From Nocardioides daedukensis (lineage in GTDB: Bacteria; Actinomycetota; Actinomycetes; Propionibacteriales; Nocardioidaceae): a DNA stretch of 64,000 bases. Location: contig NZ_JACCAA010000001.1 in NCBI RefSeq assembly GCF_013408415.1, positions 1,798,001 through 1,862,000 of the forward strand, written 5' to 3'. Below are positions 43,412-53,006 of the stretch, one piece after another. The notes below the pieces were generated by a model. The model was not told the origin of the DNA. It worked only from the letters and a program-made list of their open reading frames with translations, and did no database searches. The number at the start of each line of letters is the position of its first letter. Position 1 is the stretch's first letter. A program made the translations under genes and the position numbers.

Positions 43412-44617
43412 TCACCAGGTGTCGACCCACGGATCGAGTCCGTGCAGCGGAAACACGGCGTCCCGAACGGCCTTGATCGTCCGGTCCAGCGGGTGTTCCG
43501 GGTTGATTCCCTCGGACCAGTCCCGGAAGCCCGGATCGCGTCCGTCGGTCATCCGGAACGGCGCTTGGACACCCAACGACAAACGCACGTGGTCCCGCCA
43601 CGAGGTCGGGGTCTCGAGGCCGGGATCGAGCGGTCGGCCGCCGACGATGGCCAGCAGGTGGGTCCACGACCGGGGTACGACGTCGACCAGCGCATAACCC
43701 CCGCCGCCGGTGGCCACCCACTTGCCGTCGGTCACCTCGTGCGCCACGTCGTGCAGTGCCTGGTGCGCCGCGCGCTGGCCGTCGATGGTGAGCATCATGT
43801 GCGAGAGCGGATCGTCCATGTGCGAGTCGCAGCCGTGCTGGGTCACCAGGATGTCGGGCTGGAACGCCCTCAGCACCTGCGGGACGACCGCATGGAAGGC
43901 GCGCAACCATCCACCGTCGCCGGTGGTGGCAGGCAGCGGGATGTTGACCGCGCTCCCCCGTGCCTGCGGTCCGCCCAGGTCACTGACCGCACCGGTGCCC
44001 GGGAAGAGTGCCTCGCCGGTCTCGTGCAACGAGATCGTCAGCACCCGCGGGTCGTCCCAGAAGATCCGCTCGACACCGTCGCCGTGGTGCACGTCGATGT
44101 CGACATAGGCCACGCGTTGCGCGCCGTTGTCCAGCAGCCACCGGACCGCCACCGCGATGTCGTTGTAGACGCAGAAGCCGCTGGCCTTCCCGGCCATCGC
44201 GTGGTGCAGCCCGCCCATCAGGTTGGCACTGTGCAGGTCCTGACCGGTCCAGACCCGGCGGGCCGCCTCGATGCTCGCACCGACCACCCGCGCGCCGGCC
44301 TCGTGCATCCCGGCGAAGACCGGGGTGTCCTCGCTGCCCAGGCCGTGCTCGAGGTCGGTGCCGCTCGGATCCTCGCCGAGACGGCGTACAGCGTCGATGA
44401 GGTGCTGGGCGTGGACCGTCCCGATCAGCTCGTCGGTGGCGGGCTCGGCCCCGACGACCCGCAGCGCGTCCTCGCCGGTGACGCCGAGCGCCTCGGCCAG
44501 ACGCATGGTCAGGTCGACCCGCACCGGCGCCATCGGGTGGTCGGGCCCGAAGTCATAGGCGGTGAACGCCGGATCGAAGACCACTGAGGTGTTCTGGCAC
44601 GCGTTGCCTCCCGACAT
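43412..44617 (-). CDS. acuC: AcuC-like histone deacetylase-family protein
   Basis: 401 residues of the class I/II deacetylase fold. Zinc and charge-relay residues are seen in AYVDIDVHHGDGVERIF, GLHHAMAGKASGFCVYND and the later LVTQHGCDSHMDDPL; the C-terminal TGGGGYALVDVVPR loop holds the catalytic Tyr. In Bacillus AcuC reverses acetylation of acetyl-CoA synthetase; here the substrate is not known. Start at ATG 44617 (MSGGNACQNTSVV); the longer open frame is a shadow of the divergent region. Confidence 0.88.
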   Translation of the reverse strand: MSGGNACQNTSVVFDPAFTAYDFGPDHPMAPVRVDLTMRLAEALGVTGEDALRVVGAEPATDELIGTVHAQHLIDAVRRLGEDPSGTDLEHGLGSEDTPVFAGMHEAGARVVGASIEAARRVWTGQDLHSANLMGGLHHAMAGKASGFCVYNDIAVAVRWLLDNGAQRVAYVDIDVHHGDGVERIFWDDPRVLTISLHETGEALFPGTGAVSDLGGPQARGSAVNIPLPATTGDGGWLRAFHAVVPQVLRAFQPDILVTQHGCDSHMDDPLSHMMLTIDGQRAAHQALHDVAHEVTDGKWVATGGGGYALVDVVPRSWTHLLAIVGGRPLDPGLETPTSWRDHVRLSLGVQAPFRMTDGRDPGFRDWSEGINPEHPLDRTIKAVRDAVFPLHGLDPWVDTW

Positions 44618-44692
44618 GACCGGCAGGCTAACCCAAGAAGAAGGGGTGCGCCCTATGCTCCTAGTTCGTTCCCTGCAATCCGGAAGGCTGCC

Positions 44693-45442
44693 GTGGAGCT
44701 GATTCGTGGACGGGTCGCCGAGGCAGACCCTGCGCTGGAGATGGCGCTGAGCCATGCGGTGCTGCGCCGGGCCAGTCGTGGCGAGATCACTGCCGCCCTG
44801 CGGGTCTTCCGGCCCTCACCGATGGTCGCGTTCGGACGACGCGACGCGAACCGGCCGGGCTTCCCCGACGCCGTACGCGCATGCCGCGAGGCGGGCTTCA
44901 CGCCGGTCGTGCGGGCGTCGGGAGGCCGAGCCGTCGCGTGTACGCCGTCAGCCCTCGTCGTCGACCACGTCCAGCGCGACCCCGAGTCGTTGGGCGGGAT
45001 GGATGCCCGCTTCGAGGACTTCGGCGCGATGCTGGCCGGCGTACTGCGCGACTTCGGCGTCGACGCGCGGGTCGGTGAGGTGCCCGGCGAATATTGCCCC
45101 GGCGCGCACAGCGTCAACGCGCACGGCACGAAGAAGCTGATCGGGACCGCGCAACGGATGGTCAAGGACGCCTGGTTGTTCAGCTCGATCGTGCAGTACG
45201 ACGACGCCGCGACGTTGCAGCCTCTGCTCGCCGACGTCTATGCCGCACTGGAGCTGAACTTCGACCCCCGCTCGGTCGGAGCGGTCGCCCACGAGGCACC
45301 CGACGTCACCCTGGACGACCTGGAGCAGGCGATCATCGGCGGATATGACGACCGCTTCGGCCTGACCACCTCAACCATCGACGAGGCCACCCTGGCGGCG
45401 GCGCGAGGAATGGTCGAGGACCACAGCGTCCAGACCGGGTGA
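44693..45442 (+). CDS. Lipoate-protein ligase A-like protein
   Basis: 249 residues of the biotin/lipoate A/B ligase fold. The family loop RASGGRAVA and the active-site lysine in HGTKKLIGTAQRM are present, as is the earlier VAFGRRD. It could attach or transfer lipoate or octanoate to E2 or GcvH proteins; a catalytic C-terminal domain of full LplA is lacking, so it may be a transferase type. GTG start at 44693. Convergent with proC, leaving 3 bp between them. Confidence 0.8.
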   Translation: MELIRGRVAEADPALEMALSHAVLRRASRGEITAALRVFRPSPMVAFGRRDANRPGFPDAVRACREAGFTPVVRASGGRAVACTPSALVVDHVQRDPESLGGMDARFEDFGAMLAGVLRDFGVDARVGEVPGEYCPGAHSVNAHGTKKLIGTAQRMVKDAWLFSSIVQYDDAATLQPLLADVYAALELNFDPRSVGAVAHEAPDVTLDDLEQAIIGGYDDRFGLTTSTIDEATLAAARGMVEDHSVQTG

Positions 45443-45445
45443 GGC

Positions 45446-46249
45446 TCAGGAACCGGCAGCAAGCTCCTGGGAACGATCGCGAGCGGCTTCCATGGCGGAC
45501 AGGAAGGCGGCGCGCACCTTGTGCACCTCGAGCTCCCGGATCGCGGCCGCGGTGGTGCCGGCCGGCGAGGTGACCTGCTCGCGGAGCACGGTCGGGTGGG
45601 TGCCCGTCTCGCGCAGCATCTTGGCCGAGCCGAACAGGGTCTGGATGACCAGCTCGGTGGCGGTGGCGCGGGGCAGGCCCAGGTGCACGCCGGACTCCAC
45701 CATCGACTCCACGACATAGAAGATGTAGGCCGGGCCGGAGCCGGAGATCGCCGTGACGGCGTCCTGGTGCTTCTCCGGGATCTGCAGCACCTTGCCGGTC
45801 GAGCTCAGCAGCTGCTCCGCGACGTCGAGCTGGGCCTGGTCGCAGTGCGAGCCGGGAGAGATCGCGAACATGCCCTCGTCGACAAGGGCGGGGGTGTTCG
45901 GCATGACCCGGACCACCGAGACACCGTCGGCCAGGTGCGACTCGATGAAGGCGGTAGTGATGCCGGCGGCCAAGGAGACCACCAGCTGTCCGGGGGCGAG
46001 GTGGTCGGCCAGCTCCTCGAGCACCGCACCCATGTCCTGGGGCTTCACGATCAACGCGACGGTGTCGGCACCCTTGGCCGCCTCGACGTTCGAGACCACC
46101 GTGACGCCGTACTTCTCCTCCAGCTCGCGGGCACGCGCCTCACGCTTCTCGCCCACCAGCAACGAGGCGGGGTCCGCGCCGGCGCGCAACAGGCCCGACA
46201 GCAGGGTCTCGCCCATGACGCCGGCACCAATGATGGCGGTGTTCGTCAT
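45446..46249 (-). CDS. proC: Pyrroline-5-carboxylate reductase
   Basis: 267 residues. It carries out the last step of proline synthesis. N-terminal Rossmann motif TAIIGAGVMGETLLSG, middle VVRVMPNTPALVDEG, and the C-terminal signature ISGSGPAYIFYVVESM with LREQVTSPAGTTAAAI. ATG at 46249. It is 11 bp downstream of proline dehydrogenase on the same strand, a striking arrangement of a biosynthetic and a degradative proline enzyme in one unit. Confidence 0.96.
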   Translation of the reverse strand: MTNTAIIGAGVMGETLLSGLLRAGADPASLLVGEKREARARELEEKYGVTVVSNVEAAKGADTVALIVKPQDMGAVLEELADHLAPGQLVVSLAAGITTAFIESHLADGVSVVRVMPNTPALVDEGMFAISPGSHCDQAQLDVAEQLLSSTGKVLQIPEKHQDAVTAISGSGPAYIFYVVESMVESGVHLGLPRATATELVIQTLFGSAKMLRETGTHPTVLREQVTSPAGTTAAAIRELEVHKVRAAFLSAMEAARDRSQELAAGS

Positions 46250-46260
46250 CGGGCTCTCTC

Positions 46261-47211
46261 CTACTTCTTGGACACCAGGGACTTGACGAAGAATGACAGG
46301 TTCTGCGGTCGCTCCGCGAGACGTCTCATGAGGTAGCCGTACCACTCCTGGCCGTAGGGCAGGTAGACCCGCACCGTCTCGCCGGCAGCTGCCAGGCGCT
46401 TCTGCTCGGCGGGCCGGATGCCGAAGAGCATCTGGAACTCATAGGTGCCCTTCTCCCGCCCGGCGTCGGCAGCGATCGACGAGGCGATGGCGATCATCCG
46501 CGGGTCGTGGGTGGCGATCATCGGGTAGCCACCGCCCCGCAGCAGCACCTTCAGGCACCGCACGTAGGATTTGTCGACCTCCAGCTTGTCCTGGAAGGCG
46601 ACCTCCTCCGGCTCGTTGTAGGCGCCCTTGCACAGCCGCACCCGCGAGCCCTGGATGGCCAACCTGCGGCAGTCCTCCTCGGTCCGCTTCAGGTAGGCCT
46701 GCACCACCGCGCCGGTCTCGGGGAAGTCCTGGCGCAGCTCGGTCAGGATCGACAGCGTCGAGTCGGTGGTGGTGTGGTCCTCCATGTCGATGGTGACCGT
46801 GGTGCCGGCGTTGCGTGCCGCACGGCAGATGGCGCGCGCATTCTCCAGGGCGATCTTCTCGCCGCCACCGTGGCCGGCCGACTCCGGCAGGGCCTGGCCG
46901 ATCGCGCTGAGCTTCACCGAGACCTCGGCCTTGCGAGCCAGGCCTCGAGCGGCCAGCTGGTCGAGGAGCTCGAGGTATGCCGCCACCGTGGCGTTGGCCT
47001 GGTCGATGTCGAGGGTGTCCTCGCCGAGGTGGTCCAGGGTGACCGTGAGCCCGTCGTCGACCAGAGCTGCGGTGGCATCGACTGCCTCCTCGGTGCTCTC
47101 TCCGGGGACATAACTGGCCACGACCGCGGACGAGACGGGCATGGTGGTGACGAGCTTCTTGACCTGCTCGCTGCGGGCGAGCAGGAGCAGTGGCTGACGG
47201 AGCAAGGACAT
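46261..47211 (-). CDS. Proline dehydrogenase
   Basis: 316-residue monofunctional PRODH barrel that oxidises proline to pyrroline-5-carboxylate with FAD. Signatures: EVSVKLSAIGQALPES, RLCKGAYNEPEEVAF, YEFQMLFGIRPAEQKRL, and the C-terminal VRVYLPYGQEWYGYLMRRL. P5C dehydrogenase is not adjacent. Together with proC it could form a proline/P5C redox cycle, or expression may simply be shared. ATG at 47211. Confidence 0.93.
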   Translation of the reverse strand: MSLLRQPLLLLARSEQVKKLVTTMPVSSAVVASYVPGESTEEAVDATAALVDDGLTVTLDHLGEDTLDIDQANATVAAYLELLDQLAARGLARKAEVSVKLSAIGQALPESAGHGGGEKIALENARAICRAARNAGTTVTIDMEDHTTTDSTLSILTELRQDFPETGAVVQAYLKRTEEDCRRLAIQGSRVRLCKGAYNEPEEVAFQDKLEVDKSYVRCLKVLLRGGGYPMIATHDPRMIAIASSIAADAGREKGTYEFQMLFGIRPAEQKRLAAAGETVRVYLPYGQEWYGYLMRRLAERPQNLSFFVKSLVSKK

Positions 47212-47279
47212 GGCAACAGGCTAGCGCCGAGGCTGTCGGCCTGCGAAAGGCGCACGGCCGCCCGTTCGCCTTGTCGAGG

Positions 47280-48017
47280 CTACTCCGTACGTCGTCTCAG
47301 GGTGGCCGCTCCCAGCGCCAGCGCGGCCAGCGTGAACCCGAGCACGACCGCCAGGTCGGCCCAGACCTCGCCGGCGGAGGTGCTCCTGGTCAGGTGGTCC
47401 ATCGCATCGGTGGCGTAGGAAAGCGGCAGCACGTTGCTGATCGCCTCCAGCACGTCGGGCATCTGGGAGCGCGACACGAAGAGCCCGCAGAGCAGGATCT
47501 GGGGCACCACGAGTGCCGGCATGAACTGCACGGCCTGGAACTCGGTGTCGGCGAAGGCACTGACGAAGAGGCCGAGCGCCATGCCGAGGACCGCGTCGGC
47601 GACGGCGACGAGAGTGAGCAGCCAGACCGACCCGGCCAGCTGGAGGTCGAGCACGCCTACGCACAGGGCGACCGCCAGCACGGATTGGACAGCGGCGATC
47701 AGCCCGAATGCGAGGCCGTAGCCGACCAGGAAGTCGAGCTTGCCCATCGGCATCGAGAGCAGCCGCTCCAGCGTGCCGCTGCCGCGCTCGCGCAGGGTGG
47801 TGACGCTGGTGACCAGGAACATGATCACGAAGGGAAAGATCGCCAACAGTCCGGGCCCGAGCATGGCGAACCGGTCGCCGGGCAGCTCGGAGAACATCCA
47901 CCACAGCAGCGTCATCAACAGGCACGGCAGCAGGAGCAACATGGCCAGGGTGCGGTGGTCACGGCGTACCTGGGTCAGCACGCGACCGGCGACCGCAAGG
48001 GTGATCCGGGGACTCAT
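47280..48017 (-). CDS. ABC-2 type transporter permease
   Basis: 245 residues with six hydrophobic helices (about 24-42, 50-72, 100-125, 130-152, 160-180 and 215-238) and the ABC-2 region RERGSGTLERLLSMPMGKLDFLVGY after helix 2. It overlaps the upstream ATPase gene by 4 bp (ATGA). The two form an efflux system for a drug, lipid or polysaccharide; sequence does not say which. The longer upstream frame is a shadow of the ATPase gene. Confidence 0.88.
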   Translation of the reverse strand: MSPRITLAVAGRVLTQVRRDHRTLAMLLLLPCLLMTLLWWMFSELPGDRFAMLGPGLLAIFPFVIMFLVTSVTTLRERGSGTLERLLSMPMGKLDFLVGYGLAFGLIAAVQSVLAVALCVGVLDLQLAGSVWLLTLVAVADAVLGMALGLFVSAFADTEFQAVQFMPALVVPQILLCGLFVSRSQMPDVLEAISNVLPLSYATDAMDHLTRSTSAGEVWADLAVVLGFTLAALALGAATLRRRTE

Positions 48018-48733
48018 CGTCTCCCTCCCCCCTCCACCAGCTGCAGGAACGCGGCCTCGATGTCGGCCACGCCGGCCTGCTCGCAGATCGCGGACGGGGT
48101 GTCGTCGGCGATGATGCGCCCCTCGCGCATCAGCAGGAGCCGATCGCACCGCTCGGCCTCGTCCATCACGTGGCTCGAGACCAGGACCGTCGTGCCGGCC
48201 GCGGCGAGGCGATGGAACAGCGCCCACAGGTCACGGCGCAGCACGGGATCGAGGCCGACCGTGGGCTCGTCGAGGACCAGGACGTCGGGCTGCTTGAGCA
48301 GTGCCACGGCCAGGCTGGCCCGGCTGCGCTGTCCCCCACTGAGGTTGTCGACCACTTGGTCGCCGTGGTCGGCGAGATCGACCGCGTCGAGGCAACGACG
48401 TACGTCGTCCTCTCCGGCTCCCAGCACCCGGGCGAAGAACCGGAGGTTCTCGGTGATGCTCAGGTCGTCATAGACGCTGGCGGCCTGCGTGACATAGCCG
48501 ACGCGGTCGCGCAGCTGACGACTTCCCGCCGGTTCGCCGAGGACCGTGACTGACCCGGAACGGACCCTCTGGACGCCCACGACTGCTCGCATCAGCGTCG
48601 ACTTCCCGCAGCCTGAGGGACCGAGCAGACCGGTGACCTGCCCGGCGGGAACCGTGAACGAGAGCCCCGGGAGGACCGTCTTCGAGCCGCGGACGACGAC
48701 CAGGGTGTCCACCTCGACCGCACGATTCACCAT
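48014..48733 (-). CDS. ABC transporter ATP-binding protein
   Basis: 239-residue ABC ATPase: Walker A GPSGCGKST, Q-loop in VGYVTQAAS, signature LSGGQRSRASLAVALL, Walker B VLVLDEPTVGLD and H-loop VSSHVMDEAERCD. C-terminal segment is short, as in drug-exporter ATPases. I use the ATG at 48733; 19 more codons are open but Arg-rich and without a ribosome site. First gene of the pair with the ABC-2 permease. Confidence 0.9.
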   Translation of the reverse strand: MVNRAVEVDTLVVVRGSKTVLPGLSFTVPAGQVTGLLGPSGCGKSTLMRAVVGVQRVRSGSVTVLGEPAGSRQLRDRVGYVTQAASVYDDLSITENLRFFARVLGAGEDDVRRCLDAVDLADHGDQVVDNLSGGQRSRASLAVALLKQPDVLVLDEPTVGLDPVLRRDLWALFHRLAAAGTTVLVSSHVMDEAERCDRLLLMREGRIIADDTPSAICEQAGVADIEAAFLQLVEGGGRR

Positions 48734-48808
48734 GTCTTGGATTATGCCCCCGCTGCGCGGCGACCGACGGCGACCGCGGTTCGGGTTCATCTTCCGGGCA
48801 GCGGGTGG

Positions 48809-49600
48809 TCAGACCGGTTCCACCACGAAATGCTCGCGCACGAACTGCAGCGACTCGACCAGGTCGTTCATCCGGTCCGATGCGCCGCCGGAGCGACGAG
48901 TGTTGATCTCCAGGACGATGTGCCCCTCGAAACCGGTCGCCGCGAGGTGCCGCAGCAGTTCGGCCGCCGGCTGCGTGCCCCGCCCGGGCACCAGGTGCTC
49001 GTCCTTGGGCGAGCCGGAGCCGTCGGTCAGGTGCAGGTGGCGCAGGCGAGGACCGAGGCGCTTGACCATCTCAAGGGGATCCGAGTGTGCCGTCGCAGCG
49101 TGCGAGAGGTCCACGGTGGCATTGGCGTAGTCCTCTTCCGAGGGGTCCCAGCCGGGGGCATAGACGTCCATGCCGCGCTTCTTCGAGGCACGCCACGGAT
49201 ACATGTTCTCCACGGCGAAGGCGATGCCGGTGGTGTCCTCCAACTCGGCGATCCCCTCGACGAAGTCGCGGGCATAGTCCTTCTGCCACCGGAACGGAGG
49301 GTGTACGACGACCACGTCCGCGCCGACCTCGTGCGCCATCTCCGCCGAGCGCCGGAGCTTGTCCCAGGGGTCGGTCCCCCACACCCGCTGGGTGACCAGC
49401 AAGCAGGGCGCGTGGATCGCGCAGACCGGGATCTCGTGGTGCCGGCTCAACTGCTTGACCGCCGCCACCTGCTGGCTCAGCGCGTCGATGCCGACCATCA
49501 CCTCGACGGCGTCATAGCCCAGCTTCGAGGCATAGCCGAAGGCATGGGCGGTCGACTCCGGATAGACCGATGCCGTGGACAGCCCGACCAGGGGCGGCAC
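48809..49600 (-). CDS. Sugar phosphate isomerase/epimerase (TIM barrel)
   Basis: 263 residues of the AP-endonuclease-2/xylose isomerase-like barrel. It starts VGLSTASVYPESTAHAFGYA, and metal-site residues fall in VVVHPPFRW, FAVENMYPW, ATVDLSHAATAH, LRHLHLTDG and HIVLEINTRR. It matches the Rv0498 position. The substrate is unknown. GTG start at 49600, one base after the ppx stop, so the pair is surely one transcript. Confidence 0.85.
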   Translation of the reverse strand: MPPLVGLSTASVYPESTAHAFGYASKLGYDAVEVMVGIDALSQQVAAVKQLSRHHEIPVCAIHAPCLLVTQRVWGTDPWDKLRRSAEMAHEVGADVVVVHPPFRWQKDYARDFVEGIAELEDTTGIAFAVENMYPWRASKKRGMDVYAPGWDPSEEDYANATVDLSHAATAHSDPLEMVKRLGPRLRHLHLTDGSGSPKDEHLVPGRGTQPAAELLRHLAATGFEGHIVLEINTRRSGGASDRMNDLVESLQFVREHFVVEPV

Positions 49601-49601
49601 G

Positions 49602-50549
49602 TCAGATCGACCCTTCGTCGAGGACGCTGATCTGGTCGAACCGCTCCAGGATCACGCCTTCGCGCAGTGCCCAGGGGCAGATCTCAAGAGTCGACAGGTC
49701 GAAGATGTCCATCACTGCCTCGGCAACCAGGGCGCCGGGGACGATCTGGTGTGCGCGGCTGGTCGAGACACCGGGCAGCGCGCCGAGCTCGTCGGGGGTC
49801 ATCGCCATCAGCTTGGGCAGCCACTCGTCGAGCGAGGCGGCGGTCAGTGTCCGTGCCACGAGGGGTCCCTCGGCAGAAGGCGCCGCACCACAGATCCGGG
49901 CCAGCGAACGGAAGGTCTTCGAGGTGGCCGCGGCTCGATCGGGCGCTCCCCCGCGCAGCAGATTGCCGGCGTCGCGGGCGATCTCGGCACGGATCCGGCG
50001 CCGCAACCGGCGGATGTCGTGCTCGTCGAGCGTGCCGTCGGCAAACCAGTCCTTGGCCATCCGGGCGGCGCCGAGCGGCAGGGACCAGGCCACGTCGGGT
50101 GATTCGTCCTGCCCGCCGGCGATCTCCAGCGAGCCGCCGCCGATGTCGAAGACCGCCAGGCGGCCCGCTGACCAGCCGAACCACCGGCGTACGGCGAGGA
50201 AGGTCAGGCGGGCCTCGTCCACGCCGGGGAGGACCTCGATGTCGACACCGGTGACTGCGCGGACCTGGTCGAGGACCGCGTCGGTGTTGACCGCGTCGCG
50301 CACCGCCGAGGTGGCGAACGCGAGCATCTCCTCACAACCCTTGTCCTCGGCCACCGCGACGGCCTGCCGGGTGAACTCGGTGAGCGCAGCGATGCCAGCC
50401 GGCGAGACCGCGCCGTTCTCGTCGAGGTGCTCAGCCAGGCGCAGCGGCTCCTTGTAGGAGTAGGCCGGCAACGGCGCAGCACCACCGTGCGCGTCCACGA
50501 CGAGCAGGTGGCCGGTGTTGGAACCGATGTCGAGCACTCCCAGCCTCAT
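49602..50549 (-). CDS. ppx: Ppx/GppA-family phosphatase
   Basis: 315 residues of the actin-like ATPase fold. The phosphate-1 loop is [18 protein letters not shown], and phosphate-2 is [15 protein letters not shown]. Members hydrolyse polyphosphate or pppGpp; the Rv0496 homologue in this place is an exopolyphosphatase active on short chains. Start ATG 50549 (MRLGVLDIG). The much longer frame upstream runs antisense to the next gene and is rejected. Confidence 0.9.
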   Translation of the reverse strand: MRLGVLDIGSNTGHLLVVDAHGGAAPLPAYSYKEPLRLAEHLDENGAVSPAGIAALTEFTRQAVAVAEDKGCEEMLAFATSAVRDAVNTDAVLDQVRAVTGVDIEVLPGVDEARLTFLAVRRWFGWSAGRLAVFDIGGGSLEIAGGQDESPDVAWSLPLGAARMAKDWFADGTLDEHDIRRLRRRIRAEIARDAGNLLRGGAPDRAAATSKTFRSLARICGAAPSAEGPLVARTLTAASLDEWLPKLMAMTPDELGALPGVSTSRAHQIVPGALVAEAVMDIFDLSTLEICPWALREGVILERFDQISVLDEGSI

Positions 50550-50606
50550 GGTTCCACGGTAGAGGATCGGCGGAGGCCGCCACCGCGTACGCCGTAGGCT
50601 GGCCCG

Positions 50607-51383
50607 GTGCCTGAAGTAGCCCTCGACTTTCCCCGGGCCTGGATCGAGTTCACCGACCCCGCCGACGCGGAACAGGTCTTCCGTTGCGACCTGACCTGGC
50701 TGACGTCCAACTACACCTGCATCTTCGGCGGTGGCTGCTCGGGCATCTACAAGGAGTCCCCCGACGTCGGGTGCTGCACGCTCGGGGCGCACTTCGCCGA
50801 CAAGGATGACGAGGAGCGGGTGGCGGCCTTCGTCGACCAGCTCGACGAGACCACCTGGCAGTTCCACCCGGGTCGCCCGGTCCGCAAGAAGGACTGGGTC
50901 GAGAAGGACGAGGACGGTGAGCGGAAGACCCTGGCGATCGAGGTCGATGGCCAGAGCGCCTGCATCTTCCACAACCGCGCCGACTTCAGGACCGAGAACT
51001 GGACGGTCGGGGCCGGCTGCGCGCTGCACGGACTCGCCCTCGGCCAGGGGCGCAACCCGCTGGAGACGAAGCCCGACGTGTGCTGGCAGCTGCCGATCCG
51101 GCGCTCCTTTCGCGATGTCGAACGACAGGACGGCTCGTCGTACACCGAGGTCACGATCGCGGAATATGACCGACGTGGTTGGGGCCCCGGTGGCCACGAC
51201 CTGGATTGGTACTGCACCGGCAACACCGAGGCGCACGTGGCGATGGTGCCGTTCTACGAGACCAACGCAGCCGAGCTGGTCGAGCTGATGGGCCAGCCGG
51301 CGTACGACGCGCTGGTGCAGCACTGCGAGGCCCATCTGCGCTCGCGTTCGGCCCTCGCGATCCATCCGGCCGATCCTCGCTGA
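50607..51383 (+). CDS. Conserved cysteine-rich actinobacterial protein (Rv0495c-like)
   Basis: 258 residues, GTG start at 50607, divergent from ppx. An N-terminal cysteine cluster (C27, C38, C44, C56, C57) is followed by single cysteines in [28 protein letters not shown] and DWYCTGN. The pattern recalls metal-binding proteins of the YkgJ sort, but I cannot assign a function. Its place next to ppx is kept in mycobacteria (Rv0495c), which suggests a shared, conserved role. Confidence 0.8.
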   Translation: MPEVALDFPRAWIEFTDPADAEQVFRCDLTWLTSNYTCIFGGGCSGIYKESPDVGCCTLGAHFADKDDEERVAAFVDQLDETTWQFHPGRPVRKKDWVEKDEDGERKTLAIEVDGQSACIFHNRADFRTENWTVGAGCALHGLALGQGRNPLETKPDVCWQLPIRRSFRDVERQDGSSYTEVTIAEYDRRGWGPGGHDLDWYCTGNTEAHVAMVPFYETNAAELVELMGQPAYDALVQHCEAHLRSRSALAIHPADPR

Positions 51384-51495
51384 GACGATCGAGCCGTCTC
51401 CGCGCCCTCATTCGGCGCGTTGCCATAACCCGGTTATGTCTCGACGTCAAGAGACCACACCCCCGATGTGACTGATCCATCATCGTCAGCCCACA

Positions 51496-52143
51496 ATGGC
51501 TGACATGCGCCTGGACCATCTTTCGTTCGCAGCCGGCCCCGACGGCTTGGCCGCCACCGCACAGCGACTCGGTGAACTGCTCGGCAAGGAATTCACCGAT
51601 GGCGGGATCCACCCGCGATTCGGCACCCGCAACCGCACGCTCGCGCTTGCCGACAACACCTACCTCGAGGTCGTCGAAGTCCTCGACCACCCCGCCTCCG
51701 ACAAGGCTCCCTTCGGCCAGGCCGTCCGTGCCCGGTCAAGCCTGGGTGGCGGGTGGCTCGGCTGGGTCGTCGCAGTCGACGACATCGCACCGGTCGAGGA
51801 GCGCCTCGGTCGCCAGGCGGTCGACGGCAACCGGCACCGCCCCGATGGTCACAACCTGACCTGGAAGCAGATCGGCGTCAACGGCCTGATCGCCGACCCG
51901 CAGCTGCCGTTCTTCGTGCAGTGGCTCTCGGATGCCGCAGACCACCCCAGCGCCGGCACCGACGGCCAGATCTCCCTTGCCTGCTTGGAGATCGCCGGCG
52001 ACCCGCACCGGGTCAGCGAGTGGTTGGGCGAGACCGTGGAGTCCCCGCTCGAGGACGTCAAGGTCGAATGGGTCGCGCCGCACGGCACGCCCGGCATCAT
52101 CGCCGCACAGTTCCAGACCCCGAACGGTCTCGTCCGGCTCTGA
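51496..52143 (+). CDS. Glyoxalase-like (VOC superfamily) domain protein
   Basis: 215 residues. It begins LDHLSFAAGPDGLAATAQRLG, the first beta-alpha unit of a VOC protein, with FGTRNRTLALADNTYLEVVE after it and an overall resemblance to glyoxalase-like domain PF13468. Possible metal residues are the His of LDHLSF and the Glu of YLEVVEV. Substrate unknown. It is followed within 30 bp by a methyltransferase gene in the same direction. Confidence 0.75.
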   Translation: MADMRLDHLSFAAGPDGLAATAQRLGELLGKEFTDGGIHPRFGTRNRTLALADNTYLEVVEVLDHPASDKAPFGQAVRARSSLGGGWLGWVVAVDDIAPVEERLGRQAVDGNRHRPDGHNLTWKQIGVNGLIADPQLPFFVQWLSDAADHPSAGTDGQISLACLEIAGDPHRVSEWLGETVESPLEDVKVEWVAPHGTPGIIAAQFQTPNGLVRL

Positions 52144-52171
52144 CCTCGTTCCCGACCCTGACCGCGACTCG

Positions 52172-52873
52172 ATGGTGAGCCGTGGGGCGGTTCCCAGCCC
52201 CAACATCTGGAAGCATCCCGCGACCTACGAGATCGAGAACCATGCGGTCGACCGTGGCCGGCTGATCGAGTCGACGATGCGCTCGATCGCCAACTGGGCC
52301 GATCGCGACCTGCTCGACCTCGGCTGTGGCACCGGTTTCCACCTGCCCCGCTGGGCATCCGCGCCTGGTGGTGCCCGCACGGTGACCGGCGTCGAGCCGC
52401 ACCCCGACCTGGTGCGGCTGGCCACTCGGCGTACCCGCTCGTTGCCGCAGGTCCGGGTGCTGCAGGGAGCTGCCCAGGACCTGCCGCTGCCGGACGGGTC
52501 GATCGACGTCGTGCAGGTCCGGTGGGCCTACTTCTTCGGGCCCGGGTGTGAACCCGGCCTGACCGAGCTCGATCGGGTCGTACGACGTGGGGGCACCGCG
52601 TTCGTGATCGACAACGACCCGAGGCGCTCGACGTTCGGCGGTTGGTTCCGGGACGGCTACCCCAACATCGACCCCGACGCGGTCGAGCGGTTCTGGACCC
52701 AGCGCGGCTGGCAACGTCGCCAGCTCGACATCGCCTGGGAGTTCGACCAGCGCTCCGACTTCGAGTCCGTGGTGCGGATCGAGTTCCCTGCACCCACCGC
52801 CGAGCGGATCATCGCCATGCATGAAGGCACCTCGGTCGACTATGCGGTGAACCTGTGGTTCCGGCACTTCTGA
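52172..52873 (+). CDS. Class I SAM-dependent methyltransferase
   Basis: 233 residues. The SAM-binding motif I is DLLDLGCGTGFHLPRWA, motif II the acidic residue in VTGVEPHPDLV, and the later LPLPDGSIDVVQVRWAYFF is motif IV of the methyltransferase-11 type. Acceptor unknown. The ATG at 52172 lies 28 bp after the VOC gene; the open frame before that shadows it. Confidence 0.8.
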   Translation: MVSRGAVPSPNIWKHPATYEIENHAVDRGRLIESTMRSIANWADRDLLDLGCGTGFHLPRWASAPGGARTVTGVEPHPDLVRLATRRTRSLPQVRVLQGAAQDLPLPDGSIDVVQVRWAYFFGPGCEPGLTELDRVVRRGGTAFVIDNDPRRSTFGGWFRDGYPNIDPDAVERFWTQRGWQRRQLDIAWEFDQRSDFESVVRIEFPAPTAERIIAMHEGTSVDYAVNLWFRHF

Positions 52874-52932
52874 GGCGACCACTCCCCGGGATGCGGCGGT
52901 CGGTCCGTGGTGGCGTGTCGTAGTCTGGGGCC

Positions 52933-52989
52933 ATGACTCGTTGGTATGCGTATTTTGCGTTGGCTCTGGAGGGGCCCACGTCGATCTAG
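52933..52989 (+). CDS. Aromatic-rich leader peptide of the DAHP synthase gene
   Basis: An 18-residue frame, MTRWYAYFALALEGPTSI, with TGGGG 3-8 nt before its ATG. Codons 4-8 read Trp-Tyr-Ala-Tyr-Phe, the three end products of the pathway that the downstream gene opens. The codons just after this run (GTTGGCTCTG, 52959-52968) are the perfect reverse complement of 53007-53016, directly in front of a terminator-like hairpin. This is the layout of ribosome-mediated attenuation. The 52874-53102 region holds nothing else. Confidence 0.75.
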   Translation: MTRWYAYFALALEGPTSI

Positions 52990-53006
52990 TCGCGCACCAA
53001 CACCTT

